A DNA stretch of 64,000 bases from Pseudoalteromonas xiamenensis (GTDB lineage Bacteria; Pseudomonadota; Gammaproteobacteria; Enterobacterales; Alteromonadaceae), in the NCBI RefSeq assembly GCF_042431545.1, contig NZ_JBHLYX010000009.1; one strand, given 5' to 3'. This document shows positions 36,679 through 45,420 of the stretch, one piece after another; position 1 is the stretch's first letter, and every line of letters starts with the position of its first letter. The notes below the pieces were generated by a model. That model was not told the origin of the DNA and ran no database searches. It saw nothing but the letters and a program-made list of their open reading frames with translations. Position numbers and translations under genes: made by a program.

Positions 36679-37368
36679 ATGGCTAGTTCTGTAGATTCAA
36701 CGGCAAGCAGCACCTATATGGATTCACTGCGTTGGCAAGATAGTAAAGTGCCAACGTCGGACAAGAAAAGTGATGCATTAACGCAAGAAGATTTCTTTGC
36801 GTTACTGACACAACAATTGTCTTTCCAAGATCCGAGTAAGCCTGCGGATAATGACCAAATGATTGCTCAGATGACGTCGTTTACCATGGCTGAGGGTATT
36901 TCGAATCTAAATGCGAAGTTTGATTCGTTAAGTGCGTCCATGACTTCTAACTCAGCGCTTCAAGCGTCAACTTTAGTTGGCAAAAAAGCATTGATGGAAT
37001 CGGACACAATTGACCTTGGTTTAGATGGTACAGGTAAAGGTTCTATCGTAGTCGAAAAGCCGGTTGAGCAATTGACTATGAGTATATACGACGAATCTGG
37101 ACAGCTTGTCCGTCAAATAGAATACGGCGCTAAATCGGCTGGAGCTATTCGATTTGAATGGGACGGAAAAGATAAAGATGGAAACCAAGTCGCCGCGGGC
37201 GAGTACAAGATAAAAGCAGAAGGTAATATGGCGGGACAATTTACGTCACTACCCGTAGCAACGTTTAAGAATATCGACAGTGTCAATATTAATGGGTCTT
37301 CAGGAATAATCGTGAACACCAGTATTGGTGCCGTGAAATTAACTGATATTGCAGAAATATCTGGCTAA
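36679..37368 (+). CDS. flgD: Flagellar hook capping protein FlgD
   Basis: FlgD is the scaffold cap under which hook subunits assemble and is removed before FlgK addition. Of its 229 residues, the N-terminal flexible zone contains ALTQEDFFALLTQQLSFQDPSKPADNDQMIAQMTSFTMAEGI (about 30-72). It is followed by a tudor-like/FnIII region with RFEWDGKDKDGNQVAAGEYKIKAEG. It is encoded just before its partner flgE. Confidence 0.97.
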   Translation: MASSVDSTASSTYMDSLRWQDSKVPTSDKKSDALTQEDFFALLTQQLSFQDPSKPADNDQMIAQMTSFTMAEGISNLNAKFDSLSASMTSNSALQASTLVGKKALMESDTIDLGLDGTGKGSIVVEKPVEQLTMSIYDESGQLVRQIEYGAKSAGAIRFEWDGKDKDGNQVAAGEYKIKAEGNMAGQFTSLPVATFKNIDSVNINGSSGIIVNTSIGAVKLTDIAEISG

Positions 37369-37404
37369 CTGTTCTGCAACGCAAATTATATTAGAGGTGA
37401 GTGT

Positions 37405-38802
37405 ATGAGTTTTAATATTGCATTAACTGGTTTGGCGGCAGCTCAGAAAGATCTGGATGTCACAGCAAATAACATTGCCAACGTGAATACGACTGGCTTT
37501 AAAGAATCGCGAGCAGAATTTGCTGATGTATATGCGGCATCCGTATTCAGTTCGGGCAAAACAAAAAATGGTGATGGTGCACAAACAACGATGGTTGCGC
37601 AGCAGTTCCACCAAGGTTCATTGAAGTTCACACAGAACTCCTTAGATCTGGCGATTACAGGCGAAGGTTACTTTGCAATGGCTGAAGAGTTTGGCTCGCA
37701 AGACTACACGTATACGCGTGCGGGGGCATTCAAACTGAATAAAGATAACTTTATTGTGGATGCACAAGGCAACTTTTTGCAAGGCTTCCCCGTTGATCCT
37801 GCAACTGGTGACACAACGTCAGTCAGTTTAAGTACGTCATCAGCACTACAAATTCCAGATGCATCAGGTTCGCCTCGTGCGACGGCTTCGGTATATTCGT
37901 CATTCAACCTAGATTCGCGAGTGCAGCCACCAACGATCCCATTTGACCCAACTCAACGGGCTTCTTACAATTCGTCGACATCTACTACGGTATATGACTC
38001 GCTTGGCGAACCACATGTCATGCAATTCTTTTTTCGAAAGAATACAGATAACGAGTGGGCTGTATACGGAACATTAGATAATAAACAATTTAACCATTTA
38101 GGTGATGAAGTCGATACGACTGCCACACCAGCTGTGCCGAGTACACCAATATCAGTATTTCAGTTTAGTGCGTCGGGTCTTCCATCAGCAACTGCTGCAG
38201 ATCCATCAGTATCCCCATTGGTGTTTAACGCAAATAGTGGAACCACATTTAACCCACTGACACTGCAAGGTTTGCCTGGTACAGCTCCAGTCTCGCCTGG
38301 TTTGTCGGAGTTACTCGGTAATGGTGCAACGTTTCCAAATGATATTGTGGTGAACTGGCGCGATGAGGCAAATACAACCAATAAGTTGCCTACTCAATAT
38401 GCAAGCCGCTTTGAAGTTAAGGCTTTAGAACAAGATGGTGCGACTGTAGGTCGTCTATCGGGTATCGACATCGGCACTGACGGTAAAGTGGTCGCTTCCT
38501 ACAGCAACGGTGATTCAACCTTCTTAGGTCAGGTTGCGATGGTACGTTTTTCTAACTCGCAAGGTCTACAGCCAGTCGGAAACACGGCGTGGAAGAAAAG
38601 TTTGACGTCAGGGGAGCCAATAGCGGGTGAACCGGGTTCAGGTACTCTAGGTTCAATTAACTCCTCAGCACTTGAGCAGTCTAACGTCAACCTAACAAAC
38701 GAGTTAGTCGACTTGATTAGTGCACAGCGTAACTTCCAAGCAAACTCCAGAGCGCTGGAAGTAAACTCAACACTGCAGCAAAGTATTCTACAAATCCGTT
38801 AA
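37405..38802 (+). CDS. flgE: Flagellar hook protein FlgE
   Basis: FlgE builds the universal-joint hook. The 465 residues have the axial N-terminus ITGLAAAQKDLDVTANNIANVNTTGFK, the FlgE-typical AITGEGYFAM segment and the C-terminal SNVNLTNELVDLISAQRNFQANSRALEV. The variable outer domains (about 150-360) are Ser/Thr/Ala-rich. An intrinsic terminator at 38819 ends this unit. Confidence 0.97.
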   Translation: MSFNIALTGLAAAQKDLDVTANNIANVNTTGFKESRAEFADVYAASVFSSGKTKNGDGAQTTMVAQQFHQGSLKFTQNSLDLAITGEGYFAMAEEFGSQDYTYTRAGAFKLNKDNFIVDAQGNFLQGFPVDPATGDTTSVSLSTSSALQIPDASGSPRATASVYSSFNLDSRVQPPTIPFDPTQRASYNSSTSTTVYDSLGEPHVMQFFFRKNTDNEWAVYGTLDNKQFNHLGDEVDTTATPAVPSTPISVFQFSASGLPSATAADPSVSPLVFNANSGTTFNPLTLQGLPGTAPVSPGLSELLGNGATFPNDIVVNWRDEANTTNKLPTQYASRFEVKALEQDGATVGRLSGIDIGTDGKVVASYSNGDSTFLGQVAMVRFSNSQGLQPVGNTAWKKSLTSGEPIAGEPGSGTLGSINSSALEQSNVNLTNELVDLISAQRNFQANSRALEVNSTLQQSILQIR

Positions 38803-38818
38803 TTCGGAAATACCCAGC

Positions 38819-38843
38819 AAGCCGCCGACAGGCGGCTTTTTTC
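38819..38843 (+). terminator. Intrinsic terminator after flgE
   Basis: AAGCCGCC-GACA-GGCGGCTTTTTT is a strong GC stem with a T-tract. Confidence 0.93.
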
Positions 38844-38889
38844 TTCTTATTTTATTTATTCTATCCGCACAAAATACCGTCAAAAAAAA

Positions 38890-38909
38890 GTGGTACGTAA
38901 TTTGCTTTT
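38890..38909 (+). promoter_or_regulatory. Sigma-54 promoter of flgFGHI
   Basis: GTGGTACGTAATTTGCTTTT has GG (38892-38893), 10 bp and GC (38904-38905). It lies 33 bp before the flgF start. Confidence 0.9.
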
Positions 38910-38941
38910 TCAAAGTAAGTTAATTTTTGAGGTATGTGGTT

Positions 38942-39706
38942 ATGGATAAAATGCTCTATGTCGCGATGTCAGGTGCTAAACAAAACCTGCGCGGTTTGGC
39001 ATTAAAAGCCAATAACTTAGCCAACGCGAATACAACTGGTTTTAAAGCTGACTTTGCTCAGGCGCGTTCTATGCAAGCCTTCGGAGAAGGTCTTCCAACG
39101 CGTGTGTTTGCGATGCAAGAAAGACCCGGTACAAATATGACATCAGGTGCTATTGTTGAAACCGGTCGAGATCTTGACATTGCAATTACAGATAAAGGTT
39201 GGTTAGCCGTTCAAGATGCAGCTGGTAACGAAGCCTACACCAAGGTGGGTACCTTAAACATTACACCCGATGGCGCACTTGTCACCGCACATGGTAAACA
39301 GGTAATTGGTGAAGGTGGTCCAATTATCCTACCTATTCCTATTGATAAAATTGAAATTAGTCCAGATGGGGCGGTACAAATTCGCCCGCAAGGTGCTCCC
39401 GCAAACTTTTTGGAAGTGGTTGACCGCATTAAAGTAATTGCGGCTGACAACAATCAATTGGAAAAAGGCAATGACGGTTTATTCAGACCAAAAACGGATG
39501 CTCTCGAAGATGGAGCCTGTGGTTTTTGTGAAATCGCGCCAGAAATCAAAATTCTAAGTGGTTCACTTGAAATGTCGAACGTGAACCCTGTACATGAAAT
39601 GGTGGACATGATTAACCACCAAAGACAGTTTGAAATGCAAATTAAGTTGATGAAATCCGCAGAAGAGATCGATGAGCGTCACACCTCATTGCTGCGCATC
39701 GTTTAA
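38942..39706 (+). CDS. flgF: Flagellar proximal rod protein FlgF
   Basis: FlgF is a rod protein. It starts at the ATG at 38942 (MDKMLYVAMSGAKQNLRG) with GAGG 9 bp upstream; the in-frame alternative at 38927 adds residues outside the family. The 254 residues contain KANNLANANTTGFKADF, the DIAITDKGWLAVQ segment and the C-terminal SNVNPVHEMVDMINHQRQFEMQIKLM. It is the first gene of flgF-flgG-flgH-flgI. Confidence 0.96.
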   Translation: MDKMLYVAMSGAKQNLRGLALKANNLANANTTGFKADFAQARSMQAFGEGLPTRVFAMQERPGTNMTSGAIVETGRDLDIAITDKGWLAVQDAAGNEAYTKVGTLNITPDGALVTAHGKQVIGEGGPIILPIPIDKIEISPDGAVQIRPQGAPANFLEVVDRIKVIAADNNQLEKGNDGLFRPKTDALEDGACGFCEIAPEIKILSGSLEMSNVNPVHEMVDMINHQRQFEMQIKLMKSAEEIDERHTSLLRIV

Positions 39707-39725
39707 TGAGTGAGAGGATAAGACT

Positions 39726-40514
39726 ATGAACCCAGCATTGTGGATTAGTAAAACGGGCCTTGATGCTCAACAAACCGATATCGCAGTAATCTCGAACAAC
39801 TTGGCGAACGCCAGTACTGTAGGTTACAAAAAGAGCCGTGCTATTTTTGAAGATTTGCTTTACCAAAACATTAATCAGCCAGGTGGTCGTTCGTCACAAG
39901 ATACTGAAATGCCCTCTGGATTGATGTTGGGTGCGGGTTCGAAAGTGGTCGCTAACCAAAAGAATTTTTCGCAAGGTAATATGTTGAGTACTGAAAACTC
40001 GTTGGATTGGATGATCCAAGGTCCTGGTTTTTTTGAAGTTCTCATGCCAAATGGCAATATCGCGTACACACGTAACGGCCAATTCACAACAGATGAAAAC
40101 GGTCGTATTGTAACATCTGGTGCAGGTTACCCAGTTCAACCTGAAATGAATATCCCTGACGATGCACAATCGATCACAATTTCCCGTGATGGTGAAGTAT
40201 CAGTGCGTATTTCGGGGCAGGCTGAAAACGTTGTCGTTGGACAATTGGTGATTAGTGACTTTATCAATCCATCGGGTTTAGAGCCAATGGGTCAGAACTT
40301 ATACACAGAAACCGCTGTAAGTGGAGCGCCTGTGCAAGGTAACCCTGGAGCAGAAGGTTTAGGCAGCGTTGTGCAGGGGGCGCTTGAAACGTCCAATGTA
40401 AACGTGACCGAAGAACTCGTAAACTTAATTGAAACCCAACGTATTTATGAAATGAACTCGAAAGTCATTTCATCAGTGGACCAGATGCTTAGCTACATTA
40501 ATCAACAGCTTTAA
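39726..40514 (+). CDS. flgG: Flagellar distal rod protein FlgG
   Basis: FlgG makes the distal rod that passes through the P and L rings. The 262 residues begin MNPALWISKTGLDAQQTDIAVISNNLANASTVGYKKSRA, with the FlgG-specific GRSSQDTEMPSGLMLGAGSKV and ALETSNVNVTEELVNLIETQRIYEMNSKV at the end. Confidence 0.98.
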   Translation: MNPALWISKTGLDAQQTDIAVISNNLANASTVGYKKSRAIFEDLLYQNINQPGGRSSQDTEMPSGLMLGAGSKVVANQKNFSQGNMLSTENSLDWMIQGPGFFEVLMPNGNIAYTRNGQFTTDENGRIVTSGAGYPVQPEMNIPDDAQSITISRDGEVSVRISGQAENVVVGQLVISDFINPSGLEPMGQNLYTETAVSGAPVQGNPGAEGLGSVVQGALETSNVNVTEELVNLIETQRIYEMNSKVISSVDQMLSYINQQL

Positions 40515-40538
40515 TTTAGTATAAGTTAGGAGAATAGT

Positions 40539-41234
40539 ATGAATCGCCTTCTTAGAACCTCAATTTTCAGTTTGATGACCTTATTGGGAATGTCTGGTTG
40601 TGTATCAACGCAAAACAAAAATGTGGTTCAGGACGACCCGTACTATGCTCCCGTGGTATCTGAAGATCAAAGTGAACAGATCATGCCAACGGGTAGTCTG
40701 TTCAATGCTGAATTTGCCAATGACCTGTATTCGGATCGCAAAGCATTGAGGACGGGAGACATCATTACGGTCGTTTTACGTGAAACCACTCAAGCGTCGA
40801 AAGCTGCCAACAATCAAACGAAACGCGATACAACAGCCAGTATTGACCCCGTGATAGGCCTTGGCGGAAACGCGGTTAATCTGGGCGGTGAAAGCATCCA
40901 ATTAGGTGTAACTGCAGGGAATTCGTTTAAAGGTGATGCTCAAGCGAATCAGTCAAATAGCTTGTTTGGCAATATTTCGGTGAATGTGGTTCGAGTTTTG
41001 CCTAATGGTAATCTAGTGGTGAGAGGTGAGAAATGGCTTACTTTAAACACTGGTGAAGAGTTTGTTCGATTAGAAGGGTTGGTTCGCCCTAAAGATATTG
41101 CAGCGGACAACACGGTTCAATCGAATCGAATTGCAAATGCACGAATCCAATACTCGGGTAAAGGACAAAATCAAGAGGCGCAAGCGCCTGGTTGGTTGGC
41201 TCGCTTCTTCTTAAGTACATTGATGCCGTTCTAG
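40539..41234 (+). CDS. flgH: Flagellar L-ring protein FlgH
   Basis: FlgH is the outer-membrane lipoprotein of the L ring. The 231 residues have lipobox MSGC (Cys21). The family core has RTGDIITVVLRETTQASKAANN (about 66-87), VVRVLPNGNLVVRGEKWLTLNTGEE and IRPKDIAADN-like text (LVRPKDIAADNTVQSNRIANARIQYSGKG). It depends on Lgt, encoded in this window. Confidence 0.98.
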   Translation: MNRLLRTSIFSLMTLLGMSGCVSTQNKNVVQDDPYYAPVVSEDQSEQIMPTGSLFNAEFANDLYSDRKALRTGDIITVVLRETTQASKAANNQTKRDTTASIDPVIGLGGNAVNLGGESIQLGVTAGNSFKGDAQANQSNSLFGNISVNVVRVLPNGNLVVRGEKWLTLNTGEEFVRLEGLVRPKDIAADNTVQSNRIANARIQYSGKGQNQEAQAPGWLARFFLSTLMPF

Positions 41235-41243
41235 GAGTAAATT

Positions 41244-42341
41244 ATGAATCGCTTCGTTCAAACAATGAGTGTCATTTTATTGGCAGCTATGTCTTTCTCA
41301 TCCCAAGCGGTACGCGTAAAAGACGTTAGCATGGTTGAGGGTGTTCGCTCGAACCAACTTGTTGGCTACGGTTTGGTTGTAGGTTTACCTGGAACTGGGG
41401 AGCAAAGTCGCTTTACTGAGCAAAGTTTTAAAGCGATGCTGAACGGTTTTGGCATCACATTGCCAGACTCACTAAAACCAAAAATTAAAAACGTTGCTGC
41501 GGTAGCCGTTCATGCGGACCTTCCTCCGTTTGTAAAACCCGGCCAAACTATTGATGTAACGGTTTCATCGATTGGTAGTGCAGGTAGTCTTCGTGGAGGT
41601 ACGCTATTGCAAACCTTTCTTAAAGGTTTAGACGGTAACGTGTATGCAATTGCGCAAGGCAGCCTAGTGGTTGGCGGTTTAGGTGCGGATGGTGCCGATG
41701 GTAGTCGAGTACTGGTCAACACTCCTACGGTTGGACGTATTGCCAACGGTGGTATCGTAGAACGAGCAGTAAAAAGTCCTTTTACACAAGGTGACTACAT
41801 TACATTTAATTTGCATAGACCAGACTTTACAACGGCGAAACGTTTGTCTGAAACGATAAACAATCTTGTAGGACCGGACAGTGCTCAGGCCTTAGATGCA
41901 GCGTCTGTTCGTGTTATAGCACCAAGAGATCCCGCTCAGCGCGTGTCCTATTTAGCGACATTAGAGAATTTAGAATTCAAGCCTGCGGATACGTCTGCAA
42001 AAATAATTGTTAATTCACGTACTGGCACGATTGTCATTGGTAAGGACGTCAAATTACAACCTGCTGCTATCACCCATGGTGGTTTGACGGTGACGATAGC
42101 TGAGCAGCAAAATGTATCTCAACCTCTGGCATTGTCTGAAGGTGAGACTACGGTGACTAAACAAAGCATCATTGATGTGAACCAAGACGATTCAAGAGCG
42201 TTTGTGTTCAATCCAGGTATAAGCTTAGATGATTTAGTACGAGCAATTAATGAAGTTGGGGCTGCACCAGGTGATTTAATGGCGATTTTAGAAGCGCTTA
42301 AAGAAGCCGGCGCAATCAGTGGTCAGCTTGTAATTATCTAA
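41244..42341 (+). CDS. flgI: Flagellar P-ring protein FlgI
   Basis: FlgI forms the periplasmic P ring. The 365 residues begin with a signal peptide (cleavage near SSQA, residue 22), then VKDVSMVEGVRSNQLVGYGLVVGLPGTG. The C-terminus ends GDLMAILEALKEAGAISGQLVII, as in the family. The four-gene unit from flgF ends here with an intrinsic terminator. Confidence 0.98.
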   Translation: MNRFVQTMSVILLAAMSFSSQAVRVKDVSMVEGVRSNQLVGYGLVVGLPGTGEQSRFTEQSFKAMLNGFGITLPDSLKPKIKNVAAVAVHADLPPFVKPGQTIDVTVSSIGSAGSLRGGTLLQTFLKGLDGNVYAIAQGSLVVGGLGADGADGSRVLVNTPTVGRIANGGIVERAVKSPFTQGDYITFNLHRPDFTTAKRLSETINNLVGPDSAQALDAASVRVIAPRDPAQRVSYLATLENLEFKPADTSAKIIVNSRTGTIVIGKDVKLQPAAITHGGLTVTIAEQQNVSQPLALSEGETTVTKQSIIDVNQDDSRAFVFNPGISLDDLVRAINEVGAAPGDLMAILEALKEAGAISGQLVII

Positions 42342-42356
42342 AAAATAAAGACTTTC

Positions 42357-42383
42357 AAGCCCTGTGTAACAGGGCTTTTTTTT
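42357..42383 (+). terminator. Intrinsic terminator after flgI
   Basis: AAGCCCTG-TGTAA-CAGGGCTT is followed by a T-run that continues directly into the -24 region of the flgJ promoter. Confidence 0.9.
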
Positions 42384-42400
42384 GGCCTATATTTTGCATT
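42380..42400 (+). promoter_or_regulatory. Sigma-54 promoter of flgJKL
   Basis: TTTGGCCTATATTTTGCATT has GG (42384-42385), 10 bp and GC (42396-42397). It lies about 28 bp from start site to the flgJ ATG and overlaps the T-tract of the flgI terminator. Confidence 0.88.
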
Positions 42401-42435
42401 TACCTGAATATGTAGAATAAAGCGTCAATTTCCCG

Positions 42436-43404
42436 ATGGACTTAAAACCGCTAGAAAATCAGAACGTATTTGACCTAAGTAGCTTAAATAACCTACGTCA
42501 GCAGGCTATTGGTGCAAAATCAGGTCAAGAAAGTGATGAAGCGCTCAAAAAAGCGGCGCAACAGTTTGAGGCTATCTTCACGCAAATGCTACTTAAGAGT
42601 ATGCGTCAAGCAAACGAAGCATTTGAAGACAAAGACAGCCCATTCAACGCAAGCGGCGTTAAGTTTTTCCAAGAAATGCATGATCAGCAAATTGCGACAG
42701 AACTTTCTAGCAATGGCTCTTTAGGATTGGCGGATCTTATTGTTCAGCAATTGTCACCCAACGCAAAAGGTTATACACCCGCTAGCGTTATCCGAACAGA
42801 CGCGGAACTGAATACTGACAAGCTATTGGGTAAGGTTGCTCAGTTGCCCAAATCAGAGGTTCAAGACGTTGAGAAAGAGGTCATTTCGAGTGAAGAATCG
42901 AGTTTGTTTGACTCTCCAAAAGCCTTTGTCGAACAAGTTTGGGACTACGCAAAATCGGCTGCTCAAAAAATCGGACTCAATCCAGAAGTGATGGTGGCTC
43001 AAGCCGCCTTAGAAACGGGTTGGGGCAAGCATGTGATCAAGAAAACGGATGGTTCAAGCTCTAACAACTTGTTTAACATTAAATCGGACAACAGTTGGAC
43101 GGGCGATAAAGCGAAAAAGCAGACATTGGAATTTGAACAAGGCCTTCCTGTGAAAAAGCAGGCTCATTTCAGAGCGTACGAGTCCATTAAAGACAGTGTG
43201 GACGACTTTGTCGATTTTCTACAACAGAATCCGCGGTACGAGAAAGCACTTGAAAAAACGTCAGACAGTTCGACGTTTTTAGATGAACTGCAAAATGCGG
43301 GTTATGCAACCGATCCTAATTATGCGGAAAAGATTAAGAATGTACTTGAACGTGCCGATTTTAAAAGCATGCTCGGCTCAATAGTGCGTCGGGGAGTGAA
43401 CTAA
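42436..43404 (+). CDS. flgJ: Flagellar rod cap and peptidoglycan hydrolase FlgJ
   Basis: FlgJ caps the growing rod and cuts a hole in the peptidoglycan. The 322 residues have an N-terminal rod-binding domain (AAQQFEAIFTQMLLKSMRQANEAF, about 36-60). A linker leads to a C-terminal glucosaminidase-type domain (about 160-320) with the catalytic glutamate in AQAALETGWGKHVIK and NLFNIKSDNSW. Both domains are present, the dual-domain form. Confidence 0.97.
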   Translation: MDLKPLENQNVFDLSSLNNLRQQAIGAKSGQESDEALKKAAQQFEAIFTQMLLKSMRQANEAFEDKDSPFNASGVKFFQEMHDQQIATELSSNGSLGLADLIVQQLSPNAKGYTPASVIRTDAELNTDKLLGKVAQLPKSEVQDVEKEVISSEESSLFDSPKAFVEQVWDYAKSAAQKIGLNPEVMVAQAALETGWGKHVIKKTDGSSSNNLFNIKSDNSWTGDKAKKQTLEFEQGLPVKKQAHFRAYESIKDSVDDFVDFLQQNPRYEKALEKTSDSSTFLDELQNAGYATDPNYAEKIKNVLERADFKSMLGSIVRRGVN

Positions 43405-43405
43405 G

Positions 43406-45418
43406 ATGTCGTTTAATTTATTAAATATCGGTTCATCGGGCATTCGTGCTAATAGTGAACTGTTACAGACTACAAGTAAGAACATTTCTAACCTAAACAC
43501 GGAAGGGTATGTTCGTGAGCGTACAGAATTTACGACCATGGTTGGCAATGAAGTTGGCCGTGGTAATACTGTGCGTCTGCTAAATGAGTTTGCCTTGAAG
43601 CAGTTAAACCGAGACCTCTCAAATAAGACCTATTATGACCAGTTCGTTGCTGAAGCATCTCGAGTGGATACGTTATTTGCAGAAGAATCGAGCTCACTTT
43701 CAACCAGTCTAAATTCACTGTTCAACAATCTACAAGAGGCGCTGAATCAACCCGCGTCTTCCGTTAGCCGCTCTTTGTTTTTCACTAGTTCACAAAATTT
43801 GGTGGATCAAATGGACAGACTTTCGGGGATTGTTCTTGACCAAAAAAACATAGTGAATGAACAACTTGATATTTTCTCGAATGAGGCCAACAACCTCATC
43901 AAGAAAATAGGTGACCTCAATACCAAAATAGCTGGTTTGGTTAACCCCCAGGCCCAGCAAGTGAATAGTACCGTGTATAACGAGCGTGATTTGGCCATTA
44001 AGAAACTGGCTGAGCTCGTGGATATTGAAACGCTTGATGGCGATAATGGTGAGAAACTCGTCTTTTTGGGTTCTGGACAGTCTCTCGTTATGAAAGAAGG
44101 TGCATTTAATCTCTTCTCAATGGATGGAGACCCAGATCCAAACTTTAAGCAGCTAACACTTGATGTTAAAGGTGGTAAAGCGGTTACTCTTGATGTAAAC
44201 CCTGCAACATTGAAAGGCAAGGTTGGTGGTCTACTCGCATTTCGCGATGAAATTCTTGTGCCTGCACAAAACCAATTGGGTCAAATGGCAATTTCTGTTG
44301 CAGACGCCTTTAATCAACAGAATCATTTAGGCTTAGATTTAGATGGGAATTTCGGTGGAGACCTCTTTCAGATCCCAACTGCTGGCGCTTATGCATATAA
44401 AGATAATACCGGCACGGCATCTATTACCGCGACGCTTGAAGCGGGTAAAGGCAAAGAAATACCAGCAAATGATTTTCTTGTTGAATACATCAGTGCAACA
44501 CAAGTCAGTGTAACCGCACTGGACAATCGTGGTAATGCAGTAGGCAGTGCCCAAACGTTTAATATCGGTACACCGCCATCCACAATCAATTCAGCCGATT
44601 TGGCCGCACCGTCAACAGATGCATTTGGCTTAGAATTAAACATCAGTGCTGGTGGTGCGACGGGTGACAAGTTTTTGATTAAACTCAATAGTGAAGCCGC
44701 AAGTAGTTTAAAATTGGCAACGACTCGAGGAGAGCATTTAGCGCTTGCGTCACCCATTCGTACCAGTGTATCTGCTAATAATACGAGTACAGCGACGATT
44801 AGTGCGGGAGTTGTTACAGATACGACTGCTGCAGGATTTACGGCCACGCCAAGCTTAGCAAATGGACCGCTTACGGTTACGAAAACGGCAGTTGCGAACC
44901 AATATACCATCTCCGATGGTACGAATACGGCAACTTTTGTCGTGTCAGGCAATACCAAAGGTATGTTGGCTCAAGCAGGTGCGCCATTTTCGAATTACGG
45001 TTTTGATTTTGACTTAGAAGGAGCGCCTGCAACAGGTGACTCATTCAAACTTGAATTTAACACAGGTGGTTATGACGATAACCGAAATGGCTCTGGTTTT
45101 TCGAAGTTACAATCAACAGAGTTGGTAAGACAAAATGTCATTACAACGCCAAATACCGATAATTTGAAAACATTTAATGAAGCGTACGCAAAAATAGTAA
45201 CAGATGTTGGTGTGACAACGAATCAAGCAAAAACAAATGGCGCGGCTTTTGCAGCATTAGCAGAACAATCAGAAGCTTGGTATGAATCTATGTCAGGTGT
45301 GAACTTAGATGAAGAAGCGGCAAATTTACTCCGTTTCCAACAATCTTATTCTGCGGCGGCACAAGTAATCACTGTAGCCAGAGCTATCTTTGATAGTCTA
45401 CTCAGTGCGGCGAGGTAA
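43406..45418 (+). CDS. flgK: Hook-filament junction protein FlgK (HAP1)
   Basis: FlgK is the first junction protein between hook and filament. The 670 residues start with SSGIRANSELLQTTSKNISNLNTEGYVRERTEF and end with NLDEEAANLLRFQQSYSAAAQVITVARAIFDSLLSAA. The central part (about 330-560) is an enlarged, Ser/Thr/Ala-rich insertion compared with the 547-residue E. coli protein, with repeated beta-rich modules. Such surface-exposed inserts are common in marine bacteria. It starts 1 bp after flgJ. Confidence 0.97.
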   Translation: MSFNLLNIGSSGIRANSELLQTTSKNISNLNTEGYVRERTEFTTMVGNEVGRGNTVRLLNEFALKQLNRDLSNKTYYDQFVAEASRVDTLFAEESSSLSTSLNSLFNNLQEALNQPASSVSRSLFFTSSQNLVDQMDRLSGIVLDQKNIVNEQLDIFSNEANNLIKKIGDLNTKIAGLVNPQAQQVNSTVYNERDLAIKKLAELVDIETLDGDNGEKLVFLGSGQSLVMKEGAFNLFSMDGDPDPNFKQLTLDVKGGKAVTLDVNPATLKGKVGGLLAFRDEILVPAQNQLGQMAISVADAFNQQNHLGLDLDGNFGGDLFQIPTAGAYAYKDNTGTASITATLEAGKGKEIPANDFLVEYISATQVSVTALDNRGNAVGSAQTFNIGTPPSTINSADLAAPSTDAFGLELNISAGGATGDKFLIKLNSEAASSLKLATTRGEHLALASPIRTSVSANNTSTATISAGVVTDTTAAGFTATPSLANGPLTVTKTAVANQYTISDGTNTATFVVSGNTKGMLAQAGAPFSNYGFDFDLEGAPATGDSFKLEFNTGGYDDNRNGSGFSKLQSTELVRQNVITTPNTDNLKTFNEAYAKIVTDVGVTTNQAKTNGAAFAALAEQSEAWYESMSGVNLDEEAANLLRFQQSYSAAAQVITVARAIFDSLLSAAR

Positions 45419-45420
45419 TT

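Noticed and set aside
44389..44958. Antisense open frame of 189 codons opposite flgK
   Set aside because: It is a shadow of the Ser/Thr/Ala-rich insert of FlgK; codon bias of the sense strand explains the lack of stops.
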